From the NCBI GenBank assembly GCA_002898575.1, contig BEHT01000024.1, forward strand, positions 1 through 52,231: 52,231 bases of DNA, read 5' to 3'. Shown in pieces: positions 31,314 to 39,553 of the stretch (position 1 is its first letter; each line of letters opens with the position of its first letter). Position numbers and translations under genes: made by a program. The DNA comes from a bacterium HR17. Lineage in GTDB: Bacteria; Armatimonadota; Fervidibacteria; Fervidibacterales; Fervidibacteraceae. Under the pieces are notes generated by a model, which made no database searches, was not told the origin of the DNA, and saw only the letters and a list, made by a program, of their open reading frames with translations.

Positions 31314-34300
31314 ATGGAGCGGATAGGCGATTTTGTGGAAGTCGTGGATGTCAACCCCGTCGTGCAACTGGCGTCGGTGCGCGCTGCGCCCCGCTCCCAA
31401 AGGCTTCCCGCCGAACTCGCTCCCCTTGTTGACAGTTATCTCGTCGTGGAAGGCGCCAACGCAGCAGCAGCGCACGGGTTGCTTTCGGCGTTGCTGACCG
31501 GCGGGGCGTTTTTGCTCAGCGGCGTTTACGGCACGGGAAAATCCCACCTACTGGCGATGCTCGGTTTGCTCGCCGAGTTTCCCGATGCCCGCTGCCGCTT
31601 CACGCAGCGTAATCCGGCTTGGGCACCTTTACTCCAACCGCTTGCCGACCGTCGCGCTTTCGTCGCTTACATTAGCCTTGACGAATTTGACCCGACGGCT
31701 TTTGCGCTGGAAACGATTGTCGCCAACGAATTGGCTGCCGAAGCGCAACGCAAAGGCTTTGCCTTGCCGACCGAAACGGCGGCACGGGGCGAATGGCTGC
31801 ACACTGTTTGGCAAACGGTTCACGCCAACGGGTTTGCGGGCATCGTGGTGTTGCTGGACGAACTGGCGATGTTTTTGAACGCCAAAAGCGGCGAGGGTTT
31901 GCACCGCGATGCGTCGTTTTTGCAATTTCTGGCGCAAGCAACCCGTCGCATCCCATTGCTGCTCGTCGGCGCTCTGCAACGGGGTGCGGAAGATTTGCAG
32001 CGCATTGAACCATACGCTTTGACTCAAGTGAGAGACCGCTTCCAGCACACTTGGGTGCTCAGCCTTGCCCACGCTTTACCGCTCATTAACCAAGTCTTGC
32101 TGCGCAAACGCAACGAGGTCACGCTGCGTCAACGCCTGAGCGACCTGTATCGCCGATCGGCGTGGGCACAACGGTTCAGTGCCGAACACCTTTTCGCTTG
32201 CTACCCGTTTCACCCGCTGACCCTTCGTTGCCTTGAACGCAGCATCGGCGCGTTTTTCTCCCGCACCCGCAGTGTCGTGACTTTCGTGCAATGGGCGGTG
32301 CGTCAACGACAAGATGCCGAATGGCAGGCGCTCATCACACCCGATGCGCTCATTGACCACTTTGAACCGGACTTGCACGCGCATCCACAGTTGCGTCCTT
32401 TTGCGCAGCAAGTGTTGCTGTATTTCCGACGGTGGGACGAGAGGCACGAGGCGCAGGGCAAGGTTGAACGCATGGTCAAAACGCTGCTGGCGTTTCAGGT
32501 CGGTGGCGAAGAACCGTCGGCGCAAACGGTCGCAGAGGCGTTGATGCAGGACGCCGACGCAATTTGGGCGCAATTGGAGCGGTTGCGCACAGACGCCAAT
32601 TTCGTGGACGCCGTGCGGCGCACGGGTTCGCCCGACGACACTTATCGGCTTGACCCACAAATCACCGTCACCGACGCGTTGCACCGTCGGTTGAACGAAA
32701 CGATGCAAGCCCTTGCCGATGAGGACCCGCGTTTGGTGCGGTTTGCGTGGGAATGTCGCAGCGACGAATGGGCACCGCCGACGCTCTTTGAACCCCGCAC
32801 GCTGACCGTCCACTGGCTGCGCACACAACGGCGCGTGTTGATCACGGTCACCGATTTGCGCCGCGTCACCGCACCCCAATTGCACCAAGCCGTCGCCAAC
32901 TTGGCTTCCCCGCACACGGACGAATGCCTGCACCTGTTCGTCGGCGTTCCCGTCGCCGTTGAGGAACAGCGGAAACATTTCTCCCAATTGCTATCGCAAC
33001 TCACTCGGGCGGGCGAGGTTCCTGCCGAGCCAGAGAACCGTTTCGCCCATGCCGTCGCGGCGTTGCTGCCCCGCGCGCTAAAGGACGCAGAACTGCGGCG
33101 CTGGAAAGAGAACGCTGCCGTCTGGTTGCTGGCGCAGGATTTGTCGCTGGCAGAAAGCGAGTTGGGCATGAAAGTGTTGGAACGCGTTCGGGAGATGTTG
33201 CCTGCACGACAGTGGGAGACACAGCGGTTGATGCAGCGCCTTTACAGCGATGGCGTTTTGGTGAGTTTGCTGACGGGCGCGGCGGGTTTGGAGATGGGCA
33301 GATCAATAGGGTCGGAGTCCGCCGGTTTTGATGCGTTGATTCGGAACGCAGCGGAGCGGTTGCTCCCCCAAGTTTTCCCGCACTTTCCCGCCATCGCCCC
33401 CCGCAAGGAAGCCAGCGCGCAAACTTACAACGCATTAACGCGGCTGATTTTGAAGGGGCTACCCGCAGCGGCATTAGACATCAACGCCCGACGCTGGCTG
33501 GAACTCGTCGCGATGCCGTTGGGCATCGTTGCCGTGGTGCCCGCTGAGGCACCCGCAACTTCATCGTTGCAAGTCGCAACGCCGCCGTCCCCATTGACCG
33601 ACGCCGTGTTGCACACTGTCGGCAGCGGCGCACCGTATCGGCAAGTGGAAGCGGAAATGGCAAAAAGCGAATTGGGTTTGACACCTGAACTGACGCAATT
33701 GCTCATCGCTGCATTGCTGCGGTCAGGTCGGTTGCTCGCCTTTGACCGCAACAAAGAAGCGATGCAACCTGAAGCGATCACTGTCCCGCTGGCGCGCTCC
33801 GTCGCTTTGTTGCGTCCGGCGCAAGTTTTGGACGATGACGCATGGCGAAAGGTGCGCCCTTTGCTTACAGCGCTGCTTGAAGGCGTGCCCGACACTTTAA
33901 CGCCCGAAAACCAGCAGCGAGTTTGGACGCAGTTGCGGGAGCGCGCTAATGCGTGGAAGTTAACGACCCAAGATGTCAGCGCACGGTTGTCCCAATGGAT
34001 GCGGGAGTTGACGCAAACCGAGCGGCAATGGCAACGAACGGTTGAAACGCTTCACCTGTGCGCTGAATTGACGAAGGTGATACTGCAACCGTTGAACGCT
34101 GCCGATGGGTTGCGCCAGTTGGCAGCGTGGGCTATGGAACGCAACCTTGATGCTGCAGTATTGCAAGAGTGGCGAGACGCCTTTGAAGCGACGGCAACAT
34201 TTTTCGCATCGTCGGCACAATTGCTTTCCGCATGGCGTTACTTGAACGCGATGCCGCCGAAAGGGCTACGCGAAGAGTTGGCACGGTCGCGCTCATCGCT

Positions 34301-35078
34301 GATGGCGCAGTTGCGAGGTGGCGACGAACTTGTCGGTGCATCAGCCTCTTTCACCGCCGAGTTCCGCCGCTTCCTTGACGCCTACGCTTCCGCCTACCTT
34401 GCCCACCACGAACGAGTGCACAACGGTGAAGCGTTCCAACGCCTTCGCCAGTTGCAGCAAAGCGAGGCGGTGCGGTTGCTGGCAGCGCTCAGTGCTTTGC
34501 CCGATGCGCCTGAAGATGGGCGTAATGCGTTGCGCCAGTTGCAACAAGCGTTGGCGAAACAATGCGCTGAGACGGCGTTAACTTTGCGCCCGCACCTGTT
34601 GCGTCAACCCGTTTGCGCGCGGTGCGGGTTGGCGTTGGGTGAAACAGTGCGTGAGGATGTGGACGCCGTTGAGAACGCGGTCGTTGAGGCGTTACGGAAG
34701 TTGCAAGCGTGGCTGTGCGATGAGCCACAAAGGCAGCGACTACGCCGCTACGCGGAAGCGACGACAGGCGCAGAACGGGCATTGTTGGAGCGCGTGGGAG
34801 CGTTGACCCTGCAAAGCCCGATAGCGGAGTGGCAAACTGTCGTCGCTGCGCAAGGCTTGATTCAAAAAGCTCTCTCACCGTTTGCGGTCGTTGACGCCGA
34901 CTTGGAGGAGTTGTGCGGTATATTGGAGGGGCGCTATTTGACCGCTGACGAAGCGACTATACTTTTCCGTCGTTGGCTGGACGATAAAGGGGCGTCATCG
35001 GAGACCCGCTTGCGCTTTGTGCGCCGTACGGACAAGGCGCCACAACGGACACGAAGAAACAGCGAACAAGCGGGGTAA
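31314..35078 (+). CDS. Large P-loop ATPase resembling BrxC/PglY/DUF6079 defence ATPases
   Basis: 1254 residues with GAGGCGGTGA just upstream of the ATG. The Walker A motif GVYGTGKSH is at 70-78, and Walker B GIVVLLDEL at 176-184. An arginine-rich segment (QVRDRFQHTWVLSL) and a winged-helix-like part follow. The C-terminal half is a long run of helices with a CARC pair near residue 1100. Size, the GxYGTGKSH loop and architecture match the BrxC/PglY and DUF6079 ATPases of BREX-type phage defence systems. No methyltransferase, phosphatase or other BREX gene accompanies it here. It could be a solitary member with a different job, or the remnant of a lost system. Family assignment is by pattern, not search. 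Confidence 0.65.
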   Translation: MERIGDFVEVVDVNPVVQLASVRAAPRSQRLPAELAPLVDSYLVVEGANAAAAHGLLSALLTGGAFLLSGVYGTGKSHLLAMLGLLAEFPDARCRFTQRNPAWAPLLQPLADRRAFVAYISLDEFDPTAFALETIVANELAAEAQRKGFALPTETAARGEWLHTVWQTVHANGFAGIVVLLDELAMFLNAKSGEGLHRDASFLQFLAQATRRIPLLLVGALQRGAEDLQRIEPYALTQVRDRFQHTWVLSLAHALPLINQVLLRKRNEVTLRQRLSDLYRRSAWAQRFSAEHLFACYPFHPLTLRCLERSIGAFFSRTRSVVTFVQWAVRQRQDAEWQALITPDALIDHFEPDLHAHPQLRPFAQQVLLYFRRWDERHEAQGKVERMVKTLLAFQVGGEEPSAQTVAEALMQDADAIWAQLERLRTDANFVDAVRRTGSPDDTYRLDPQITVTDALHRRLNETMQALADEDPRLVRFAWECRSDEWAPPTLFEPRTLTVHWLRTQRRVLITVTDLRRVTAPQLHQAVANLASPHTDECLHLFVGVPVAVEEQRKHFSQLLSQLTRAGEVPAEPENRFAHAVAALLPRALKDAELRRWKENAAVWLLAQDLSLAESELGMKVLERVREMLPARQWETQRLMQRLYSDGVLVSLLTGAAGLEMGRSIGSESAGFDALIRNAAERLLPQVFPHFPAIAPRKEASAQTYNALTRLILKGLPAAALDINARRWLELVAMPLGIVAVVPAEAPATSSLQVATPPSPLTDAVLHTVGSGAPYRQVEAEMAKSELGLTPELTQLLIAALLRSGRLLAFDRNKEAMQPEAITVPLARSVALLRPAQVLDDDAWRKVRPLLTALLEGVPDTLTPENQQRVWTQLRERANAWKLTTQDVSARLSQWMRELTQTERQWQRTVETLHLCAELTKVILQPLNAADGLRQLAAWAMERNLDAAVLQEWRDAFEATATFFASSAQLLSAWRYLNAMPPKGLREELARSRSSLMAQLRGGDELVGASASFTAEFRRFLDAYASAYLAHHERVHNGEAFQRLRQLQQSEAVRLLAALSALPDAPEDGRNALRQLQQALAKQCAETALTLRPHLLRQPVCARCGLALGETVREDVDAVENAVVEALRKLQAWLCDEPQRQRLRRYAEATTGAERALLERVGALTLQSPIAEWQTVVAAQGLIQKALSPFAVVDADLEELCGILEGRYLTADEATILFRRWLDDKGASSETRLRFVRRTDKAPQRTRRNSEQAG

Positions 35079-35089
35079 ACGGCAATGAG

Positions 35090-35167
35090 GATGTGGAAGG
35101 TGAGCCCGCTGACTTGGAGCGCTACGACCCGTGGCGGGTCAACCTTGCGAAGAAGACGGCGGATTAG
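35090..35167 (+). other. Short coding-like tail after the large ATPase, possible gene remnant
   Basis: In the frame offset by two from the ATPase, codons leading to a TAG at 35165-35167 read EGEPADLERYDPWRVNLAKKTAD. That looks more like protein than chance sequence. The frame stays open back past 35009, but the only start candidate I trust is a GTG at 35090. It may be the N-terminal stub of a lost partner gene, or an alternative ATPase C-terminus reached by a frameshift. Confidence 0.2.
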
Positions 35168-35262
35168 AGGGACAGGGAAGCGGTTGGTAAAGGTGTTGTT
35201 CCGCATTTGCCTGTCCATCGGCTTTTTGAAGGTGTTTGAGCCCGAACAAGGGGTGGTGCCCG

Positions 35263-36084
35263 ATGCCTGTTCGCTTTGCAATTTGCAACGAGGTTTTTCA
35301 AGGATGGCGGGTGGACGACGCCTTCGCTTTCATTCGCGAGGTCGGCTACGACGGTGTGGAGATTGCACCCTTCACGCTGGCGGAACGAGCGGAATTGGTC
35401 ACCGCTGAGGAGCGCCGGCGTGTCCGGCGGTTGGCAGAGTCGTTGGGGCTGGGGATCGTCGGGCTACATTGGCTTTTGGTGTCGCCGCCCGGCTTGCACC
35501 TGACGACGCCCGACGATGCGGTGCGACACCGCACGCAGGACTACTTTCGGGAACTCATTAACTTGTGTGCCGATTTGGGCGGACGCATCATGGTCGTCGG
35601 GTCGCCCAAACAACGGGCGTTGGTGCCCGGCGACACTTACGCGGCGGCGTGGGAACGGGCGAAACGGTTTTTCGCGCCCTTGATGCCGCTGGCGGAACGG
35701 CACGGCGTCACGCTGTGCATTGAAGCCTTGCCCGGCGAGACGGACTTCATCCCGACGCTAGAAGAAGCCATCCGGTTCGTGCAGGAATTTGGGCACCCCT
35801 GCCTGCAAACGATGGTGGATGTCAAAAGTGCGGTGGCGCAAGGTTTGGCGCTGGACGACGCCGTCCGCAAGGCGGCACCCTACTTGCGCCATGTCCACGC
35901 CAACGACGCCAACCGGCTCGGTCCTGGCATGGGCGACACAGACTTGACGCCGCTGGCGCGGGCACTGCGGGAAATCGGATACGACGGCTATGTTAGCGTG
36001 GAAGTGTTTGATTTTTCGCCCGGCGCCGAACGCATCGCTCACGAAAGCCTTGCCTATTTGCGCCGTATATTCGCCGCCGCGTGA
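35263..36084 (+). CDS. Xylose-isomerase-like TIM-barrel protein (sugar phosphate isomerase/epimerase family)
   Basis: 273 residues from the ATG at 35263, nine bases after AAGGGG. An upstream TTG frame has no ribosome site. The AP-endonuclease-2 / xylose-isomerase-like barrel is recognisable from GYDGVEIAPFT, the metal-site glutamates in CIEALPGETDF, MVDVKSA, HVHANDANR and the closing GYDGYVSVEVFDF. Such proteins isomerise or epimerise sugars and polyols using a divalent metal. The substrate cannot be read off. The next gene starts six bases after its stop, so the pair is one transcript. Confidence 0.85.
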   Translation: MPVRFAICNEVFQGWRVDDAFAFIREVGYDGVEIAPFTLAERAELVTAEERRRVRRLAESLGLGIVGLHWLLVSPPGLHLTTPDDAVRHRTQDYFRELINLCADLGGRIMVVGSPKQRALVPGDTYAAAWERAKRFFAPLMPLAERHGVTLCIEALPGETDFIPTLEEAIRFVQEFGHPCLQTMVDVKSAVAQGLALDDAVRKAAPYLRHVHANDANRLGPGMGDTDLTPLARALREIGYDGYVSVEVFDFSPGAERIAHESLAYLRRIFAAA

Positions 36085-36090
36085 GGTGCT

Positions 36091-36873
36091 ATGGGAACGA
36101 AGGGTGCGATAGAGCGGGCGACGGTGCGAATCGGCACTTCTGGCTGGGTCTATCCGCACTGGCGGCATCGTTTCTACCCTGCCTCTTTGAAGCCGGCGAA
36201 ATGGTTGTCTTTTTACGCCCACCACTTTGACACGGTGGAGGTTAACAACTCATTTTATCGCTTGCCGTCCTACGCCTCCTTTCGCCGCTGGGCGCAGCAG
36301 ACGCCCGACGGTTTCTCTTTCGCCGTCAAAGGACATCGGTTCATCACACACCTAAAGAAGTTGCGGGATGTCGGCGAGGCGTTGCAGCGGTTCTTCGCCG
36401 CCGTTGAAGGGTTGGGGACAAAGTTAGCGGTGGTGTTGTGGCAACTGCCGCCTCATTTAAAAGCCGACGCCGACCGGCTGGCGCACTTTTTGCGGCAGTT
36501 GTCCCGCCATTGCTTTTACGCCGTTGAGTTTCGGCACCCGTCGTGGTGGCACGAAGACGCAGTGCGTCGGGTGCTGGAACGGTGGGGCGTCGCCCATTGC
36601 GTTCCCATCGCCCCGCCCTTTCCAAAAGCGCTGGCGGACATCGTGACTGCGCCCTTCGTTTACTTGCGGTTTCACGGATGGGACGGGGTCTATGCGGGAT
36701 GCTTTCCCGACGACGAACTGGTATGGTGGGCGGAACGCATCGCCGCGTGGCACCGAGCCGGCTTGACCGTCTTTGCCTATTTCAACAACGATGCCGACGC
36801 TTTCGCCGTTCAAAACGCCTGCCAGTTGCGGGCAATGGTTGCGCAGCGGCTGGGACAACACTTGCGCCGTTGA
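36091..36873 (+). CDS. DUF72 (YecE-like) family protein
   Basis: 260 residues. The DUF72 signature is present: IGTSGWVYPHWRHRFYP at the N-terminus, then TVEVNNSFYRLP, FSFAVKGHRFITH, LWQLPPH, YAVEFRHPSWW, YLRFHGWDG and VFAYFNNDADAFAVQNA. The family has a TIM-barrel fold, and its biochemical role is unsettled. The ribosome site GAGGTGC overlaps the stop of the upstream gene, so translation is likely coupled. Confidence 0.88.
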   Translation: MGTKGAIERATVRIGTSGWVYPHWRHRFYPASLKPAKWLSFYAHHFDTVEVNNSFYRLPSYASFRRWAQQTPDGFSFAVKGHRFITHLKKLRDVGEALQRFFAAVEGLGTKLAVVLWQLPPHLKADADRLAHFLRQLSRHCFYAVEFRHPSWWHEDAVRRVLERWGVAHCVPIAPPFPKALADIVTAPFVYLRFHGWDGVYAGCFPDDELVWWAERIAAWHRAGLTVFAYFNNDADAFAVQNACQLRAMVAQRLGQHLRR

Positions 36874-37303
36874 GAGCGGCATGGGCAATCTCGCGGTGAC
36901 GCTACAACGCCGCTTGGAACGGTTGGCAACGCTGCCGAACGCAACGAAAGCCATCACCCTCACTACCCTTCCGAAACTTTGCCCACCTCTCACACTGCGG
37001 TCCAAAAGACGGACAGCACAAACGGTGCGGCGGAGTTGAGCACGGCACGGCGTGCCCAAGTTGCGCAACGCGTCGCGAGCGCCGACTCAAAGGCTTTGCA
37101 AGCGCTTGTCGGTCGGCGGCGCCAACAAGTGCGGGTGTTGCTGAAAAATGACTGGCAGTGATTCACCACCTCGTGGCACCTTTGTCGGGTATGGGCGCTG
37201 AGGGGAAGGCGTTCATGCGACGGCGACTGTTCGGTGCGCTTTTTGATAGCGGTGCGGTAAAAGAGGCGCTCGCCGAGGCGCTCAATTGAGGAGGCTGATG
37301 GCT
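36874..37303 (+). other. Gap with short overlapping frames before nadB
   Basis: No recognisable gene fills these 430 bases. Three short frames follow each other: 36880-37038 (starts MGNLAVTLQRRLERLATLP), a TTG-started frame 36979-37161 (ends RRRQQVRVLLKNDWQ), and the 43-residue frame 37158-37289. The first two together might be one small gene broken by a frameshift. The last bases carry the nadB ribosome site. Confidence 0.4.
37158..37289 (+). CDS. Possible small protein ahead of nadB
   Basis: A 43-residue frame starts at a GTG whose last two bases begin the stop of the preceding short frame (GTGA overlap). It ends just before nadB, where its TGA lies in the GAGGAGG ribosome site. The C-terminal half (MRRRLFGALFDSGAVKEAL) is amphipathic. 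Coupling to nadB on both sides is the main support. No family recognised. Confidence 0.25.
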   Translation: MIHHLVAPLSGMGAEGKAFMRRRLFGALFDSGAVKEALAEALN

Positions 37304-38911
37304 ATGCAATCGGTGATAGAGCGGTGTTGCGATGTGCTGATTTTGGGTGGGGGCATCGCAGGGCTATGGTGTGCTTACCATACGGCGCCGAAAGCGTCCG
37401 TCGTCGTCTTGAACAAAGGGAGTTTCGCGGAAGCCAGCACCTTCTGGGCACAAGGGGGGATGGCGGCAGCGTTGGCGCCTTCGGACGCTCCCGAAAAACA
37501 CTTCGCTGATACCGTCGCCGCCGGCGCTGGGTTGTGCGATGAAGATGCGGTGTGGACTCTGGTGACGGAAGCCCCTAAGCAGGTGATGGCACTCTGGCAC
37601 ATCGGTGTGCCTTTTGATACCGATGACGGTCAATTGGTGCTGACGATTGAAGGGGCGCATTCCGTGGAGCGCATCGCTCACGCTTACGGGGACGCGACCG
37701 GACGGGCTGTGATGGAGACGCTCCCCCGCGCCGTAGAGCAGCGTGGCGTGCGGCTCTACGAGCGGGCGACCGCCCTGCAACTGCTCGTGCGCGACGGAGC
37801 GTGGGCCGGTGCGTTCGTGCTGCGGGACGGCACGGTGGAACTGTGGCGGGCAAAGGCGTGTGTGCTGGCGACTGGCGGCTGCGGGCAACTGTTCGCTGTC
37901 ACGACCAACCCGCAGGGGGCGACCGGGGACGGTGTCGCACTGGCGTTTGAGGTCGGTGCGCGTGTAGCAGACATGGAGTTCGTGCAGTTTCACCCGACCG
38001 CGCTGGCGGTCGGGGAAGTGCCCCGTCCGCTGATTTCCGAAGCGCTGCGGGGTGAAGGGGCGCTGCTGCGTAACGCCAAAGGGGAGCGGTTCATGCCCCG
38101 TTACCATCCGCGCGCCGAACTGGCACCGCGCGACATCGTGGCGCGTGCCATTTTCATGGAAATGCAGGAAACAGGCATGCCGTATGTGTGGCTGGACATC
38201 ACCCACAAAGGCGAAGAGTTCGTGCGGGAGCGGTTTCCGAACATCTATCACGCCTGCTTGGCACGCGGGTTTCGCCTCGGGCGCGAGCCGGTCCCTGTCG
38301 CTCCCGCCGCCCACTATCACATGGGCGGAATCCGCACCGATTTGTGGGGGCGCACCAACATCCCGCGCCTTTACGCCATCGGCGAATGCGCTTGCACCGG
38401 TGTGCACGGCGCCAACCGGTTGGCGAGCAATTCGCTGACGGAAGGGTTGGTGTTCGGCTACCGCGTCGCCCACGCGGTGGATGAGTGGCTGCATGCACCG
38501 CTGCCTGCATTGCCCGATAGCATGCCCGTGCCGCCTAGCGGCTACAGCGATTGGCAAATGCTGCGGCAGATTCAGCAAACGATGGGCGAACTGGTAGGCG
38601 TGGTGCGTTGGGCTGATGGATTGACCGCAGCGACGGCGCGGTTGACAGAATTAGGCAAAGCAGCCCGCGGCCTCGCCACTCGGTGGGTCACTACGGCTTG
38701 GTTGATCGCTCGTGCGGCGCTGGAACGCACAGAAAGCCGCGGCGCCCATTTCCGGCAGGACTACCCCGCCTCCGATGATGCCCGTTGGCGGGTGCATCTG
38801 ACATGGCAAATAGGTGGCGCGCCTGTCTGGCAACACCCGCCGCAAAGGCATCAAGAACCTGTCCATCGCTTGTCTAATAGGCAGGACAGACGCAACGCAA
38901 GCGGTGAATAA
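37304..38911 (+). CDS. nadB: L-aspartate oxidase
   Basis: 535 residues from the ATG at 37304, nine bases after GAGGAGG. An ATG at 37298 would be only three bases away. NadB oxidises aspartate to iminoaspartate for NAD synthesis. The FAD-binding VLILGGGIAGLWCA is at about 12-25, with FWAQGGMAAAL just after. Active-site regions include EFVQFHPTAL, LISEALRGEGA, APRDIVARAI, HYHMGGIRTD and GANRLASNSLTEG. The C-terminal helical domain ends in the usual SRGAHFRQDYP, followed by a tail of about 40 residues that is not conserved. NadA and NadC are not in the window. Confidence 0.94.
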   Translation: MQSVIERCCDVLILGGGIAGLWCAYHTAPKASVVVLNKGSFAEASTFWAQGGMAAALAPSDAPEKHFADTVAAGAGLCDEDAVWTLVTEAPKQVMALWHIGVPFDTDDGQLVLTIEGAHSVERIAHAYGDATGRAVMETLPRAVEQRGVRLYERATALQLLVRDGAWAGAFVLRDGTVELWRAKACVLATGGCGQLFAVTTNPQGATGDGVALAFEVGARVADMEFVQFHPTALAVGEVPRPLISEALRGEGALLRNAKGERFMPRYHPRAELAPRDIVARAIFMEMQETGMPYVWLDITHKGEEFVRERFPNIYHACLARGFRLGREPVPVAPAAHYHMGGIRTDLWGRTNIPRLYAIGECACTGVHGANRLASNSLTEGLVFGYRVAHAVDEWLHAPLPALPDSMPVPPSGYSDWQMLRQIQQTMGELVGVVRWADGLTAATARLTELGKAARGLATRWVTTAWLIARAALERTESRGAHFRQDYPASDDARWRVHLTWQIGGAPVWQHPPQRHQEPVHRLSNRQDRRNASGE

Positions 38912-38928
38912 TTTGCGAGGTGTAGAGG

Positions 38929-38946
38929 GTAGGGCTCCTGCCCTAC
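38929..38946. repeat. Short perfect hairpin after nadB
   Basis: GTAGGGC and GCCCTAC flank a TCCT loop, 18 bases after the nadB stop. There is no T-run, so it is more like a REP-type hairpin or mRNA end protector than a classic terminator. Confidence 0.5.
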
Positions 38947-39004
38947 TGAAGATGCGACACGCTTTCTGATGTGACCCCCATGGCAACGGAGGGACGATGA
39001 GGAG

Positions 39005-39550
39005 ATGAGCCGACGCAGCGAACGCATCGCGACCATCGTGGAACCACAGCAAGAGGAGTTTGAACGCCAGCGCGGCGTGACCGGCATCGCTGTTGAGGAC
39101 GGGCTGGCGCATGTCGTCGTGGAAGTCGCCCCAGACCTTGCAGAGCGGTTGAAAGTGTTTCGGGCGCTGGCAGACGCCGGCATCAGCCTGTCGCTCATCA
39201 AGTTTCATCCCGACAGTATCCACTTTATCGTCCGCAAAGAAGCGGTGCGCAAAACGCAAGAGGTGCTGCGCCGGCTCAACCGCTCCGTGCGTGTGACCCG
39301 CGATTGTGCGATGGTGACTGTTCTTTCATCGGCGATGCGGGATTTGCCCGGCGTGATGGCACGGGTCGCCGAGGCGATTTACGAACAAGAGGTGGAACTG
39401 TTGGAGACAGGTGACTCACACGATGCCGTCATGTTGCTGGTGCGCCGCACCGATGCGGAAAAGGTCGCAGAAGCGCTCCGCAAAAAGTTTGGGCTCAACA
39501 CCCCACCCGTTCGTGACAAAGGGGCGTCCCAAGCCCCGCAGGAGGGATGA
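39005..39550 (+). CDS. Stand-alone ACT-domain protein coupled to aspartate kinase
   Basis: 181 residues. After a variable N-terminus come two ACT-type units: about 25-90 (GLAHVVVEVAPDLAERLKVFRALADAGISL) and about 100-165 (VTVLSSAMRDLPGVMARVAEAIYEQ...DAVMLLVRRTDAEKV). These resemble the paired regulatory domains at the C-terminus of aspartate kinases. The aspartate kinase gene begins three bases after its stop. It therefore looks like a detached regulatory subunit sensing an amino acid of the aspartate family (inference), although the kinase has ACT domains of its own. Confidence 0.7.
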   Translation: MSRRSERIATIVEPQQEEFERQRGVTGIAVEDGLAHVVVEVAPDLAERLKVFRALADAGISLSLIKFHPDSIHFIVRKEAVRKTQEVLRRLNRSVRVTRDCAMVTVLSSAMRDLPGVMARVAEAIYEQEVELLETGDSHDAVMLLVRRTDAEKVAEALRKKFGLNTPPVRDKGASQAPQEG

Positions 39551-39553
39551 CGC

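Noticed and set aside
38929-38946. Rho-independent terminator of nadB
   Set aside because: Stem is good but no T-run follows, so it is listed as a hairpin only.
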